Source of the DNA: an uncultured Lachnospiraceae bacterium
GTDB taxonomy: Bacteria > Bacillota > Clostridia > Lachnospirales > Lachnospiraceae
DNA: 64,000 bases
Assembly: GCA_947089905.1 (NCBI GenBank)
Contig: CAMUMG010000001.1
Location: 62,001-126,000, forward strand
Direction of reading: 5' to 3'
A program made the position numbers and the translations under genes. The notes beneath the pieces are model-generated. The model saw only the letters and a program-made list of their open reading frames with translations. It was not told where the DNA came from and did no database searches. Positions 9,841 through 19,203 of this stretch are shown in pieces (positions within the stretch are counted from its first letter, which is position 1; each line of letters starts with the position of its first letter).

Positions 9841-10302
9841 ATGGAAGATATTCAGGAGAGATTTAAGGATTTATTAAAGAGAAATGGATTAAAGGTAACA
9901 ACACAGCGCGTTGCCATTTTAGAGGTGTTAAGTAATAGACCGGAAGAGCATCTGACGGCAGAAGAAATTTATGACTGTGTTAGGGAAAAAAATCCAGAAA
10001 TAGGTCTTGCAACTGTATATCGAACCATCCAGGTGCTCTCTGAGCTGAACTTGATTGATAGGCTGAATTTGGATGACGGATATGTGCGTTATGAAATCGG
10101 AGATCGTCAGGAGAAGGAATGTGGACACCATCATCATCATTTAATTTGCGTAGAGTGTGGACAGGTCTTAGCATTTCAGGATGATTTGCTGGAAAATTTA
10201 GAAGAAAGGATTTTGGAAACTTTGGATTTTGAGGTAGTCAATCATGAAGTAAAACTGTTTGGACACTGTAGCCAGTGTAGGGCTGCAAAGGCAAAAAAAT
10301 AG
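9841..10302 (+). CDS. Fur family metal-dependent transcriptional repressor
   Basis: A 153-residue Fur/Zur/PerR-type regulator. The winged helix (RNGLKVTTQRVAIL to GLATVYRTIQVL) is followed by a metal-binding dimer domain with a run of histidines (GHHHHH at about 97-101) and two CxxC pairs, CVEC and CSQC, that hold the structural zinc. It ends the ireB-ruvX-DUF1292 cluster, as usual. Sequence alone does not settle which metal or peroxide it senses. The absence of a PerR-diagnostic context makes Fur or Zur more likely. Confidence 0.9.
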   Translation: MEDIQERFKDLLKRNGLKVTTQRVAILEVLSNRPEEHLTAEEIYDCVREKNPEIGLATVYRTIQVLSELNLIDRLNLDDGYVRYEIGDRQEKECGHHHHHLICVECGQVLAFQDDLLENLEERILETLDFEVVNHEVKLFGHCSQCRAAKAKK

Positions 10303-10339
10303 ATTGTTTCAGCGGAAGAAAAAGAGCAAAGTTCGCCCA

Positions 10340-10398
10340 GAAGGGAGGAATTCTTATGCCCTTTTTCGGTTAATGAAACCAGCATTCTTATGCCCTTT
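10340..10398 (+). repeat. Direct repeat between fur and rnjA
   Basis: The 15-mer ATTCTTATGCCCTTT occurs at 10350-10364 and again at 10384-10398. The first copy also pairs with AAGGG just upstream and may form part of a fur terminator. Confidence 0.4.
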
Positions 10399-10431
10399 AA
10401 AATATATCTAAATTTATTTGGAGGTGCAAAC

Positions 10432-12429
10432 GTGAAATTAGATATGATAAATGCTACAAAGACCGATTCCGTGACTGAAAATTTAGTAACACAGACAGAA
10501 AAGGCTGGTTTAAACACACGCCAGAGAAATACAGCAAAAAATACAAGAAGACCTCAATTAGAAAAGCGAGAAAAAATAAGAAAGAATGAAAGAATAGAAC
10601 TGACAGAAAGAAAAAAACGAAGTGAACATTTAGACTCAGAACAAAGACGAACCAGACAGACACAGACAAAACTGCACAGAGTAAAATCAGATAGAGAAGA
10701 AAAGAATAATAATGAAATAACACAAATGCAAGGGGTATCTAATATAACACAGGGTATGCCAGAAAAAAATTCAGAAAAAAGGCCAGCAGTTAAAATTATT
10801 CCACTTGGAGGAATGGAACAGATCGGAATGAATATTACTGCTTTTGAATATGAGGACAGTATTATTATTGTAGATTGTGGATTGGCATTTCCAGAAGATG
10901 ATATGTTAGGAATTGATTTGGTTATTCCTGATGTCACCTATTTAAAAGAGAATATAGAAAAGGTAAAAGGTTTTGTAATTACACATGCTCATGAGGATCA
11001 TATTGGTGCATTACCATATGTATTAAGGGATCTAAATGTTCCAATTTATGCAACAAAATTGACTATCGGGATTATTGAGAATAAATTAAAAGAACACAAC
11101 CTGATGAAAACAACTAAAAGAAAAGTGGTTCGTTATGGTCAATCTATTAATTTAGGATGTTTTCGTATTGAATTTATTCGAACCAATCATAGTATTGCAG
11201 ATGCAGCAGCACTTGCAATTTTTTCGCCAGCAGGAGTGATTGTGCATACCGGAGATTTTAAAGTAGATTATACCCCTGTTTTTGGAGATACTATTGATTT
11301 ACAACGTTTTGGAGAACTAGGTAAAAAGGGTGTCTTAGCCTTGATGTGTGACAGTACCAATGTATTACGTCAGGGATTTACTATGTCAGAACGAACAGTG
11401 GGTAAGACATTTGATAACCTATTTGCAGAGAATACAAAACATCGAATTATTGTTGCAACTTTTGCTTCTAATGTAGATCGTGTACAACAGATCATTAATT
11501 CAGCTGCTAAATATGGGCGAAAGGTAATTATTGAAGGCAGAAGTATGGTCAATGTGGTTACTACTGCTTCTGAGCTAGGCTATATTCGTATGCCAGACAA
11601 TATTTTAATTGATATTGAACAGATGAAAAATTATACAGATGAACAGCTTGTCTTAATTACAACAGGAAGTCAGGGAGAAGCAATGGCAGCACTTTCTAGA
11701 ATGGCAGCATCTCTTCATAAAAAAGTTTCAATTAAACCGGGAGATACTGTAATTTTAAGTTCTACTCCAATTCCGGGAAATGAAAAAAATGTTTCAAAGG
11801 TAATTAATGAACTTTCTATGAAAGGGGCAAAAGTTATTTTTCAGGATACTCATGTTTCAGGACATGCCTGTCAAGAAGAAATTAAGTTGATCTATGCTCT
11901 TACGAAACCCAAGTATGCCATCCCAGTTCATGGAGAATATAGACATTTAACATGTCATGCAGAATTAGCGGAATCAATGAAAGTTGCACCAGATCATATC
12001 TTTATTCTTCATTCAGGAGATGTATTAGAGCTTTCTGAAAACTGTGGTCAGGTAATTGATCATGTGCCTGCACAGGGAATTTTAGTAGATGGTTTGGGTG
12101 TTGGAGATGTAGGAAATATCGTTTTAAGAGATCGTCAGCATCTTTCAGAAAATGGTTTAATTATTGTAGTAGTTACTTTAGAGAAATTCAGTAATCAAAT
12201 ACTTTCTGGACCAGATATTGTATCACGTGGTTTTGTCTATGTAAGAGAATCGGAAAATCTCATGGATGAAGCAAGAGAAGTTGTAAATGTAGCTTTAGAG
12301 AAATGTCTTGCGAAAAATATGAATGACTGGAGTAAAATGAAAAATGAAATTAAAGATTCATTAAGTGATTATCTTTGGAAAAAAATGAAAAGAAATCCGA
12401 TGATTCTACCAATTATTATGGAAGTATAA
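10432..12429 (+). CDS. rnjA: Ribonuclease J
   Basis: Metallo-beta-lactamase/beta-CASP ribonuclease with endo- and 5'-exonuclease activity in mRNA decay and rRNA maturation. The metal motif HAHEDH is at residues 185-190, and later metal ligands are in HTGDFK and PVHGEYRH. The catalytic core starts near KIIPLGGMEQIG (about residue 120). It is preceded by some 115 residues rich in Lys, Arg, Glu and Thr, an unusual low-complexity extension. GTG at 10432 is chosen because GGAGGTG lies just ahead; a frame-compatible ATG at 10390 lacks this. Confidence 0.93.
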   Translation: MKLDMINATKTDSVTENLVTQTEKAGLNTRQRNTAKNTRRPQLEKREKIRKNERIELTERKKRSEHLDSEQRRTRQTQTKLHRVKSDREEKNNNEITQMQGVSNITQGMPEKNSEKRPAVKIIPLGGMEQIGMNITAFEYEDSIIIVDCGLAFPEDDMLGIDLVIPDVTYLKENIEKVKGFVITHAHEDHIGALPYVLRDLNVPIYATKLTIGIIENKLKEHNLMKTTKRKVVRYGQSINLGCFRIEFIRTNHSIADAAALAIFSPAGVIVHTGDFKVDYTPVFGDTIDLQRFGELGKKGVLALMCDSTNVLRQGFTMSERTVGKTFDNLFAENTKHRIIVATFASNVDRVQQIINSAAKYGRKVIIEGRSMVNVVTTASELGYIRMPDNILIDIEQMKNYTDEQLVLITTGSQGEAMAALSRMAASLHKKVSIKPGDTVILSSTPIPGNEKNVSKVINELSMKGAKVIFQDTHVSGHACQEEIKLIYALTKPKYAIPVHGEYRHLTCHAELAESMKVAPDHIFILHSGDVLELSENCGQVIDHVPAQGILVDGLGVGDVGNIVLRDRQHLSENGLIIVVVTLEKFSNQILSGPDIVSRGFVYVRESENLMDEAREVVNVALEKCLAKNMNDWSKMKNEIKDSLSDYLWKKMKRNPMILPIIMEV

Positions 12430-12476
12430 ATTTTACACCAAAGAATGAAACCGATTGGAAAGAGAGGTATAGGATC

Positions 12477-12911
12477 ATGCAGCAAAAGAGTCCAGCAACA
12501 AAAATTGCTCTCAAAATAGCAGCAGGAATTTTGCACTTATTATTTAATGTACTGTTTTACACAATAGTGATTTACGTAATTATTCAGGGGAGTAAATATG
12601 CGTTTACTTTTGCTTATCAGGTCTTTGGTTCTATGCCAAAAGATCCAGAACCCGGATATGAGGTGGAAGTACAGATTTTAAAAGGAGAGTCTACGATGAG
12701 CATTGCTAGTAAATTAGAAGTAAGCAATGTAATTCAAAATAAGTATTCCTTTTATGTAAAAACAAAATTAAAAAAATATGATATTATGCCGGGAACGTTT
12801 GTGTTAAATACTTCTATGGATTATGATGAAATTTTAGACGTAATTACGAATATTTCTAATTCTATTGCAGAAGAAAAATCAATAGAAGATAGTCAAAAGG
12901 CAGTACCATAA
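12477..12911 (+). CDS. Short MltG-like (YceG) membrane protein
   Basis: A 144-residue protein with one membrane segment (about 15-37) followed by a LysM-like fold, EVEVQILKGESTMSIASKL (given in part), typical of the N-terminal region of MltG endolytic transglycosylase. The catalytic YceG domain is missing, and the sequence ends in a disordered acidic tail. In Bacillus, mltG (yrrL) precedes trmR and trhP exactly as here, which supports the family call. It may anchor or regulate rather than cleave glycan. Start chosen at 12477 after AGAGAGGT; an ATG at 12375 lies inside rnjA. Confidence 0.7.
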   Translation: MQQKSPATKIALKIAAGILHLLFNVLFYTIVIYVIIQGSKYAFTFAYQVFGSMPKDPEPGYEVEVQILKGESTMSIASKLEVSNVIQNKYSFYVKTKLKKYDIMPGTFVLNTSMDYDEILDVITNISNSIAEEKSIEDSQKAVP

Positions 12912-12933
12912 AGCGTAAAAGGAAAAAAGATAG

Positions 12934-13680
12934 ATGATTATAAATGAGCATATTGCAGCATATTTGGATTCTTTAGCCACAACACTACCAGAATCATTAG
13001 AGCAGTTAGAACAGGATGCACTTATACACGAAGTACCAATTATTCGCAAGTCTGCACAAGAGCTTTTAAGTTTTCTATTAATTTTAAAAAAACCCAAGAA
13101 AGTATTAGAGGTAGGAACTGCAGTTGGATTTTCCTGTTTATTGATGAATGAGTTTTTATCCTTAGACTCAGAGATTGTAACAATCGAAAAAGTACCAATG
13201 CGAATTAAGCCAGCAAAAGAAAATTTAGACAAGGCTACAAATAATCAAAGAATTACATTATTTGTTGGAGAGGCAATGGAAGCCTTAAAACTACTTTGTA
13301 AACAATCGGGAAGTATTAAAGAGATCTATATTCCAAAAACAAAAACAAGTATTTTCCCAAATCAAAAGGAGTTTTTAGAAGAATTACCAAGATTTCAAAA
13401 ACAATATGATTTTATTTTTATGGATGCGGCAAAAGGACAATATATGAATTTTTTGCCCTATATTTTAGAACTGCTTTCCGATGATGGAATTTTAGTAACG
13501 GATAATGTTTTACAAGAAGGCAGTATTGCCGATTCAAAATTTAGTATTCCAAGAAGAGAAAGAACAATTCATATGCGAATGAGGGAATATTTATTTACCT
13601 TAACGCACAGTAAAGATTTAAAAACGGTTGTACTTGCGGTTGGTGATGGAATGACACTAACCGTGAAACAGTCGTTATAA
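12934..13680 (+). CDS. trmR: tRNA 5-hydroxyuridine O-methyltransferase (TrmR-like)
   Basis: Class I SAM methyltransferase of the O-methyltransferase family 3. Motif I VLEVGTAVGFS is at about 57-67 and the DAAKGQY motif near 165. In Bacillus subtilis, YrrM/TrmR methylates ho5U34 to mo5U34 in tRNA, and yrrM lies between yrrL (mltG) and the U32 peptidase genes. The same order here supports TrmR. The product is 248 residues, slightly longer than usual, with an insertion around 120-145. Confidence 0.85.
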   Translation: MIINEHIAAYLDSLATTLPESLEQLEQDALIHEVPIIRKSAQELLSFLLILKKPKKVLEVGTAVGFSCLLMNEFLSLDSEIVTIEKVPMRIKPAKENLDKATNNQRITLFVGEAMEALKLLCKQSGSIKEIYIPKTKTSIFPNQKEFLEELPRFQKQYDFIFMDAAKGQYMNFLPYILELLSDDGILVTDNVLQEGSIADSKFSIPRRERTIHMRMREYLFTLTHSKDLKTVVLAVGDGMTLTVKQSL

Positions 13681-13701
13681 AATGAATATAAGGAAAACAA
13701 T

Positions 13702-14934
13702 ATGAGTGAAAAGAAAAAACCAGAACTTTTGATTCCAGCAAGCAGTTTAGAGGTACTAAAAACGGCAGTGATCTATGGAGCAGATGCAGTCTATATTGGT
13801 GGAGAGATGTATGGACTACGTGCAAAAGCGAAGAATTTTTCCATAGAAGAAATGAAACAGGGCATTGATTTTGCTCACTCTTATGGGAAAAAGGTCTATG
13901 TTACAGCAAATATCACAGCACATAATAGTGATTTATCAGGAATTGAAGAATATTTTAAAGAATTAAAACAAATAAAACCAGATGCTTTGATTATTTCTGA
14001 TCCAGGAGTTTTTGATATTGCAAAGGAAATTGTTCCAGAAATACAGGTTCACATCAGTACTCAAGCAAATAACGTAAATTATAGGACTTATCGCTTTTGG
14101 CATCGTCTTGGAGCAAGCCGTGTAGTATCAGCAAGAGAACTTTCATTAGAAGAAATTAAACAGCTTCGACAAAATATTCCACCAGAATTAGAAATTGAAA
14201 CTTTTATACATGGAGCTATGTGTATTTCCTATTCTGGCAGATGTCTGCTTAGTAATTATTTTACTGGAAGGGATGCAAATCTTGGGGCATGTACGCATCC
14301 TTGCCGCTGGAAATATTATCTTATGGAAGAAAACCGACCGGGTGAATATCTTCCAGTTTTTGAAAATGATAGAGGTACTTATATTTTTAACTCAAAAGAT
14401 CTTTGTATGATTGAATATATTCCAGAACTTATAGAGGCGGGAATTGACAGTTTTAAAGTAGAAGGAAGAATGAAGACAGCGTTATATGTGGCAGCAGTAG
14501 CAAGAACGTATCGGATGGCAATTGACGATTATTTTATTTCTCCAGAGTATTATAAAAAACGGCTTCCATATTATAGAGAGGAAATCTCAAAATGTACCTA
14601 TCGTCAGTTTACGACAGGATTTTTCTTTGAAAAACCAAAGACAGATGCTCAGATTTATGACAATAATGTATATGTAAAAGAGTATACATACTTAGGATTA
14701 ATTTATCAGGTACATTCAGATAGAGTATGTGAAATGGAACAGAGAAATAAATTTTATGTTGGTGATCAAGTTGAAGTAATGAAGCCAAATGGAGAAAACA
14801 AAATTGTGACAGTAGAAGCAATAGAAGATGAAAACGGATTGGCTATGGATTGCTGTCCACATCCAAAACAGAAATTATTTGTACGTTTTTCTGAACCACT
14901 AGAGATTTTCGACCTTGTAAGACAGAAAGGATAA
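13702..14934 (+). CDS. trhP: U32-family tRNA hydroxylation protein (TrhP/YrrO-like)
   Basis: Peptidase family U32 protein of 410 residues with the U32 signature ETFIHGAMCISYSGRCLLS and cysteine-containing segment GACTHPCRWKY that can hold an Fe-S cluster. U32 proteins of this group (TrhP, RlhA) introduce hydroxyl groups into tRNA or rRNA using prephenate. TrhP supplies the ho5U34 substrate of TrmR, encoded just upstream. Only one U32 gene is present here, versus two in B. subtilis. The gene precedes interrupted sigK. Confidence 0.88.
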   Translation: MSEKKKPELLIPASSLEVLKTAVIYGADAVYIGGEMYGLRAKAKNFSIEEMKQGIDFAHSYGKKVYVTANITAHNSDLSGIEEYFKELKQIKPDALIISDPGVFDIAKEIVPEIQVHISTQANNVNYRTYRFWHRLGASRVVSARELSLEEIKQLRQNIPPELEIETFIHGAMCISYSGRCLLSNYFTGRDANLGACTHPCRWKYYLMEENRPGEYLPVFENDRGTYIFNSKDLCMIEYIPELIEAGIDSFKVEGRMKTALYVAAVARTYRMAIDDYFISPEYYKKRLPYYREEISKCTYRQFTTGFFFEKPKTDAQIYDNNVYVKEYTYLGLIYQVHSDRVCEMEQRNKFYVGDQVEVMKPNGENKIVTVEAIEDENGLAMDCCPHPKQKLFVRFSEPLEIFDLVRQKG

Positions 14935-15026
14935 AAAAACTATTCTCTGATTTTGTTGGAAAGGCACGCAATCAGGATGATTTGCATAAAGTAATAATAA
15001 CCCCGTTCATAAAGAGGTGTTATGCC

Positions 15027-15647
15027 TTGAAATCATTTCCGAAACCGCTCGATGTAAAAGAAGAAGAAGAGATGCTAAGGCGGTGCAAAGCCGGAGATCG
15101 GGAGGCAAGAAATTCTTTAATCGAGCATAATCTTCGCCTAGTTGCACACATTGTCAAAAAGTATGGTACAGCGGATAAGGAAGCAGACGACCTAATTTCT
15201 ATTGGCACGATTGGTCTAATCAAGGCAGTAGATACCTTTGATGATGAAAAGGGAATTCGACTTGCTACGTATGCCTCGCGCTGTATTGACAACGAATTAT
15301 TAATGTTATTTCGAAGCGAAAAAAAATTAGGACGAGATGTGTCTTTATATGAGCCTATCGGATCGGATAAAGAAGGAAACGAACTTAGTCTTTTAGATGT
15401 TATGGAAAGTCATGATGAGGATATTACAGAATCGATGGAGTTACAAGAAAATACAATAAACCTCTATCACTTTATCTATGATGTACTAAATGAAAGGGAG
15501 AGAGAAATTATTTGTTTGCGTTATGGGCTATTTGGAGAAAAAGAGGTAACACAAAGAGAACTTGCAGATAAATTAGGAATTTCAAGAAGCTACTGTGCTG
15601 TGAAATCAGGGCAAATAAAACGATATAGAAAGAACAATCATATGTAA
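15027..15647 (+). pseudogene. sigK: sigK 5' segment, interrupted by a skin-like element
   Basis: First part of the late mother-cell sporulation sigma factor SigK. Regions 2.1-2.4 (EHNLRLVAHIVKKYG, GTIGLIKAVDTFD) and 3, and region 4.1 with the first helix of 4.2 (QRELADKLGISRSY), are present. At the TA at 15591-15592 homology stops. The frame runs 18 codons into unrelated sequence (CAVKSGQIKRYRKNNHM) and ends, so the product lacks the recognition helix. The missing part lies at 23753-23839; joining restores a 216-residue SigK. TTG 15027 follows AAAGAGGTG. A TTG at 14982 lacks a good site. From 15027 there is no pro-sequence. Confidence 0.93.
15576..15611 (+). other. Left junction (att site) of the sigK element
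   Basis: The core TA is at 15591-15592 inside codon 189 (Tyr) of sigK counted from TTG 15027. Left of it is sigK. Right of it the element begins CTGTGCTGTGAAATCAGGG, which is an imperfect inverted copy (11 of 19 positions) of the element's right end at 23734-23752. Confidence 0.8.
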
Positions 15648-15661
15648 TATGGAGGATAAAA

Positions 15662-16510
15662 ATGAAAGAGATCAGACAGGAATTTTTAACAGGAGAGAGA
15701 GCACTTTTTCAAGGAAAAAATCTTCGTATTTTTGACACTACATTTGGTAATGGGGAATCTCCATTAAAAGAAAGTCAGGAAATTGAGTTATATAATAGTA
15801 TGTTTCAATGGAAATATCCACTATGGTACAGTAAAAATATTACTTTAAAGGATTGTTCTCTATTTGATATGGCACGTGCTGGAATTTGGTATACAGAAAA
15901 TATCTCTATAGAGGATAGTATTATTGAAGCTCCAAAAAATTTCCGCCGTACCAAGAAAATTCGATTAAAAAACGTTTCTCTACCAAACGCATCTGAAACA
16001 CTATGGAATTGTGAAGATATTCAAATGAATCAGGTTATGGCAAAAGGAGATTATTTTGCCATGAATAGCTCTAATATGAAAATTCAAGATTTTCATTTAG
16101 TTGGTAATTATTCTTTTGACGGAGTTAAAAATGTAGAGATTTATCGGGCAAAATTACTGACAAAAGATGCGTTTTGGAATAGTGAAAATGTAACAGTATA
16201 TGATTCCTTTATTTCAGGAGAGTATTTAGGATGGAATTCTAAAAATTTAACTCTAGTGAATTGTACAATAGAAAGTCTTCAAGGAATGTGTTATATTGAC
16301 AATCTTATCATGAAAAACTGTAAATTGTTAAATACAACACTTGCATTTGAATATTCTACAGTTGATGTTAAAATTGATGGAAAGATAGAGAGTGTTTTTA
16401 ATCCATCAGGTGGAATAATTTGTGCAGATGAGATTGGAGAATTGATCATGGAAAAAGATAAAATAGATATAAGTAAAACTAGAATTATCTGCAAAGGAGA
16501 AGAAAAATGA
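15662..16510 (+). CDS. DUF3737 family protein
   Basis: A 282-residue protein made of repeated short strands (patterns such as NxxxxDCSLFDMAR, NxxxENVTVYDSF, WNSKNLTLVNC) typical of the DUF3737 right-handed beta-helix family. Its biochemical function is not known. It begins 14 bp after the out-of-frame end of sigK's 5' half, with ATGGAGG just ahead of its ATG. It overlaps patB by 4 bp, so the two form a translationally coupled pair. Transcription of unexcised sigK would read into it. Confidence 0.85.
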   Translation: MKEIRQEFLTGERALFQGKNLRIFDTTFGNGESPLKESQEIELYNSMFQWKYPLWYSKNITLKDCSLFDMARAGIWYTENISIEDSIIEAPKNFRRTKKIRLKNVSLPNASETLWNCEDIQMNQVMAKGDYFAMNSSNMKIQDFHLVGNYSFDGVKNVEIYRAKLLTKDAFWNSENVTVYDSFISGEYLGWNSKNLTLVNCTIESLQGMCYIDNLIMKNCKLLNTTLAFEYSTVDVKIDGKIESVFNPSGGIICADEIGELIMEKDKIDISKTRIICKGEEK

Positions 16511-17688
16511 ATAAAGAGATAAAATATGATTTTGATACTCCAATTAACCGACGGAAAACAGATTCTATAAAATGGGATGTAAAAGAAGAAGAGCTTCCAA
16601 TGTGGGTTGCAGATATGGATTTTCAAACAGCACCAGAAATTTTATCTGTAATTCAAGATAGAGCCAAAAGAGGTATATTTGGGTATTGTTTTATCCCACC
16701 GATGTGGCAGGAGGCTATTATTAACTGGTGGAAAGAAAGACATGAATTAGAAATAAAAAGAGAATGGTTAATTTTTTGTACAGGTGTTCTTCCTGCAATT
16801 TCTAGTGCAGTACGAAAGTTTACTACAGTAGGAGAAAATATAGTTGTACAAACTCCAGTTTATAATATGTTTTTTAATTCTATTGTAAATAATGGAAGAC
16901 GTATTTTGGAAAGTCCATTAAAGTATCAAGATGGTATTTATGAGATGGACTTTGAAGATTTAGAACAAAAATTGTCAGATCCTCAGACTACTATGATGAT
17001 TCTTTGTAATCCTCATAACCCTGTAGGAAAGATATGGGATAAAGAAATATTAGAACGAATTGGAGAGTTGTGTTGGAAATATCATGTAATTGTTTTATCT
17101 GATGAAATACATTGTGATTTAACAGAGCCAGGAGAATCCTATGTTCCGTTTGCCTGTGTTTCTGAAAAATGTAGACAAAATAGTATTTCTTGTATTGCTC
17201 CTACAAAGACATTTAATTTGGCAGGACTACAGACAGCAGCTGTAATTGTTCCAAATGAAAATCTTTTTCATAAGATGAATCGAGCACTAAATACCGATGA
17301 AGTTGCAGAGCCAAACTCATTTGCGGTTGATGCAGCGATTGCCGCATTTACAAAAGGAGGCGTTTGGTTAGATCAATTAAGAGAATATATCAAGCAAAAT
17401 AAAGAGTGTGCAAAAAAATTCTTAGAAGAGGAACTACCACAGTTAAAATTAGTTCCTTCAAAAGCTACCTATTTACTTTGGATCGATTGCAGAAAATTAG
17501 GGGGACAGCTCAAAGAACTGCCTGATATAATCCGAAAGACAAGTGGGCTTTATCTTTCAGGTGGAAACCAATATGGGGCAGATGGTTATAACTTTCTTAG
17601 AATGAATATTGCATGTCCAAGAAGTATTTTAAAAGACGGTTTACAACGATTAAAAAAAGGAATTCTTGCATATGAATCACAATATTAA
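16507..17688 (+). CDS. PatB/MalY-type pyridoxal-phosphate C-S lyase (aminotransferase class I/II)
   Basis: A 393-residue fold-type I PLP enzyme. The N-terminal signature LPMWVADMDF is diagnostic of the MalY/PatB cystathionine beta-lyase group. NPHNPVG (168-174), SDEIH (198-202) and the PLP lysine K234 in APTKTFNLAG complete the active site. Such enzymes cleave C-S bonds of cystathionine and other cysteine conjugates, giving pyruvate, ammonia and a thiol. It is coupled to the DUF3737 gene. Its presence inside a sigK-intervening element is unusual cargo. Confidence 0.92.
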   Translation: MNKEIKYDFDTPINRRKTDSIKWDVKEEELPMWVADMDFQTAPEILSVIQDRAKRGIFGYCFIPPMWQEAIINWWKERHELEIKREWLIFCTGVLPAISSAVRKFTTVGENIVVQTPVYNMFFNSIVNNGRRILESPLKYQDGIYEMDFEDLEQKLSDPQTTMMILCNPHNPVGKIWDKEILERIGELCWKYHVIVLSDEIHCDLTEPGESYVPFACVSEKCRQNSISCIAPTKTFNLAGLQTAAVIVPNENLFHKMNRALNTDEVAEPNSFAVDAAIAAFTKGGVWLDQLREYIKQNKECAKKFLEEELPQLKLVPSKATYLLWIDCRKLGGQLKELPDIIRKTSGLYLSGGNQYGADGYNFLRMNIACPRSILKDGLQRLKKGILAYESQY

Positions 17689-17691
17689 ATT

Positions 17692-17732
17692 TTTTGAATA
17701 GGACAATCGAGAACCTACATAGATATAAAATA
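17692..17732 (+). repeat. Repeated leader, copy A
   Basis: TTTTGAATAGGACAA at 17692-17706, then ATAGATATAAAA, ahead of small protein A. The same arrangement occurs at 19252-19292 ahead of its paralogue. Confidence 0.7.
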
Positions 17733-17748
17733 AAAAAGGAAGATATAT

Positions 17749-18018
17749 ATGGTAGATAAACTAAAAGAATCCTTTTTGTCTAAACAGGTTCTCGTAGATA
17801 TCGAAACAATAAAAGTAGATCCTGCACTTTCTAAAGAAGAAAGAATAAAAAGTTATATCCAACAGATTAAAAATCCCTATTGGTGTAAATGTAAAGATAT
17901 AATAATAGAATCGGTTTTTTCTGATACTGAAGTTACCATATCGCAGAGAATGAAGCAATATATTGAACTAATGTCTGAAACGGGATATGAAGCGTTTACA
18001 TATAATCAAACCCAATAA
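17749..18018 (+). CDS. Small DUF6870-like protein A
   Basis: An 89-residue protein with the core VDIETIKVDPALSKEERI and QIKNPYWCKCKDIII, followed by VTISQRMKQYIELM. The neighbour at 19311 has the same core. I recognise this as the small family (DUF6870, tentative) often encoded beside tandem serine recombinases in Lachnospiraceae; its function is unknown. Its position makes it a candidate accessory or directionality factor for excision, which is inference only. Its last 51 bp overlap the end of the convergent MFS gene. Confidence 0.65.
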   Translation: MVDKLKESFLSKQVLVDIETIKVDPALSKEERIKSYIQQIKNPYWCKCKDIIIESVFSDTEVTISQRMKQYIELMSETGYEAFTYNQTQ

Positions 18019-19158
18019 TAGTAAAAGTGGAAAGATAATCGCTGATAAGATCCCAATTCTAAGATTATCCGCAAAGTGACTGGATATAACTCCTGCTAGT
18101 GTTGGTCCTGTGGTACAGCCTAAATCTCCAGCAAGTGCAAGTAGTGCAAACATAGTAGTACCACCATTTTTTATAGATGCAGCCGCTTTACTAAGAGTAC
18201 CTGGCCATAGAATTCCAACAGATAGACCACAAAGTCCACATCCTATAAAACCCAATATAGGATGTGGAATAAATGCAATACTTAAATAAGAAATAATACA
18301 TAAAATACTACTATACATCATAAAGCGATCTAAATCAATTTTACTTCCGTACTTTCCATAATATACTCTTGAAACTCCCATTAGGACTGCGAATGTCATA
18401 GGTCCTGCTAAATCGCCAACCGTCTTATTTACTTTTAGTGCTTGTTCTGCAAATGTAGAAGTCCATTGACTGACTGCTTGTTCACTTGCACCAGCACTCA
18501 TCATCATCAATAAAAATGTCCAAAATAATTTATTAGAAAACAATTCTTTCATTGTAAGACCATTTTCCCCCTCCTGCACTAATGGGGTAATTGGAGTTTT
18601 TAAAAATATAACCGCATTTACAATAGGAATTAAACTCCAAAGGATAGAAAGAATTTTCCAATTTTCAATACCAAATAATTTAAAAAAAAGAGTAGAAATT
18701 AATACAACTCCTACTTGTCCCCAACTATAAAAAGAATGTAACAAACTCATTGCCTTTTCTTTATTATCTGTAGGACAAGACTCCATAATAGGACTGATTA
18801 AAACTTCAATTAATCCACCACCGACTGCATAAAAGATTACAGCAATTACAATACCTGTGAATGGATCAGAACATAATTCTGGCAAGATAGCTAATAAGAT
18901 TAGACCTATGGCAGAAAAGATATGGGCAAGAATAATAGAGGCACGATATCCTATCTTATCAATAAATCCAGCAGATAATAGATCGATTAAGAGCTGAATT
19001 CCAAAATTAACTGTAATTAACATAGTAATTTTAGATAAAGGGATATGATAGTTAGAGTGAAATGTAAGAAATAATAGTGGGACAAAATTAACTACAATGG
19101 CTTGCACAATATAGCCTACAAAACAGGCAGTCATCGTTGTTTCATATTTGGGTTTCAT
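17968..19158 (-). CDS. Major facilitator superfamily transporter
   Basis: A 396-residue integral membrane protein with about 12 hydrophobic segments. The loop between segments 2 and 3, GFIDKIGYRASIILAHIFSA (20 residues), resembles the MFS signature motif. The substrate is not evident; the arrangement resembles sugar/drug MFS carriers. It is the only element gene on the minus strand. It sits between the two paralogous small genes, overlapping one of them by 51 bp, as if inserted between duplicated modules. A dyad operator lies just downstream of its promoter. Confidence 0.88.
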   Translation of the reverse strand: MKPKYETTMTACFVGYIVQAIVVNFVPLLFLTFHSNYHIPLSKITMLITVNFGIQLLIDLLSAGFIDKIGYRASIILAHIFSAIGLILLAILPELCSDPFTGIVIAVIFYAVGGGLIEVLISPIMESCPTDNKEKAMSLLHSFYSWGQVGVVLISTLFFKLFGIENWKILSILWSLIPIVNAVIFLKTPITPLVQEGENGLTMKELFSNKLFWTFLLMMMSAGASEQAVSQWTSTFAEQALKVNKTVGDLAGPMTFAVLMGVSRVYYGKYGSKIDLDRFMMYSSILCIISYLSIAFIPHPILGFIGCGLCGLSVGILWPGTLSKAAASIKNGGTTMFALLALAGDLGCTTGPTLAGVISSHFADNLRIGILSAIIFPLLLLLGLIICKRFISRFRH

Positions 19159-19203
19159 AGAAATTTTCTCCTTTAATCTTTTTGGGTTATGATACCATAA
19201 TTT

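Noticed and set aside
15027..15647. sigK 5' part as a complete sigma factor gene
   Set aside because: The last 18 codons have no SigK homology and the recognition helix is missing; the real end lies at 23753-23839.
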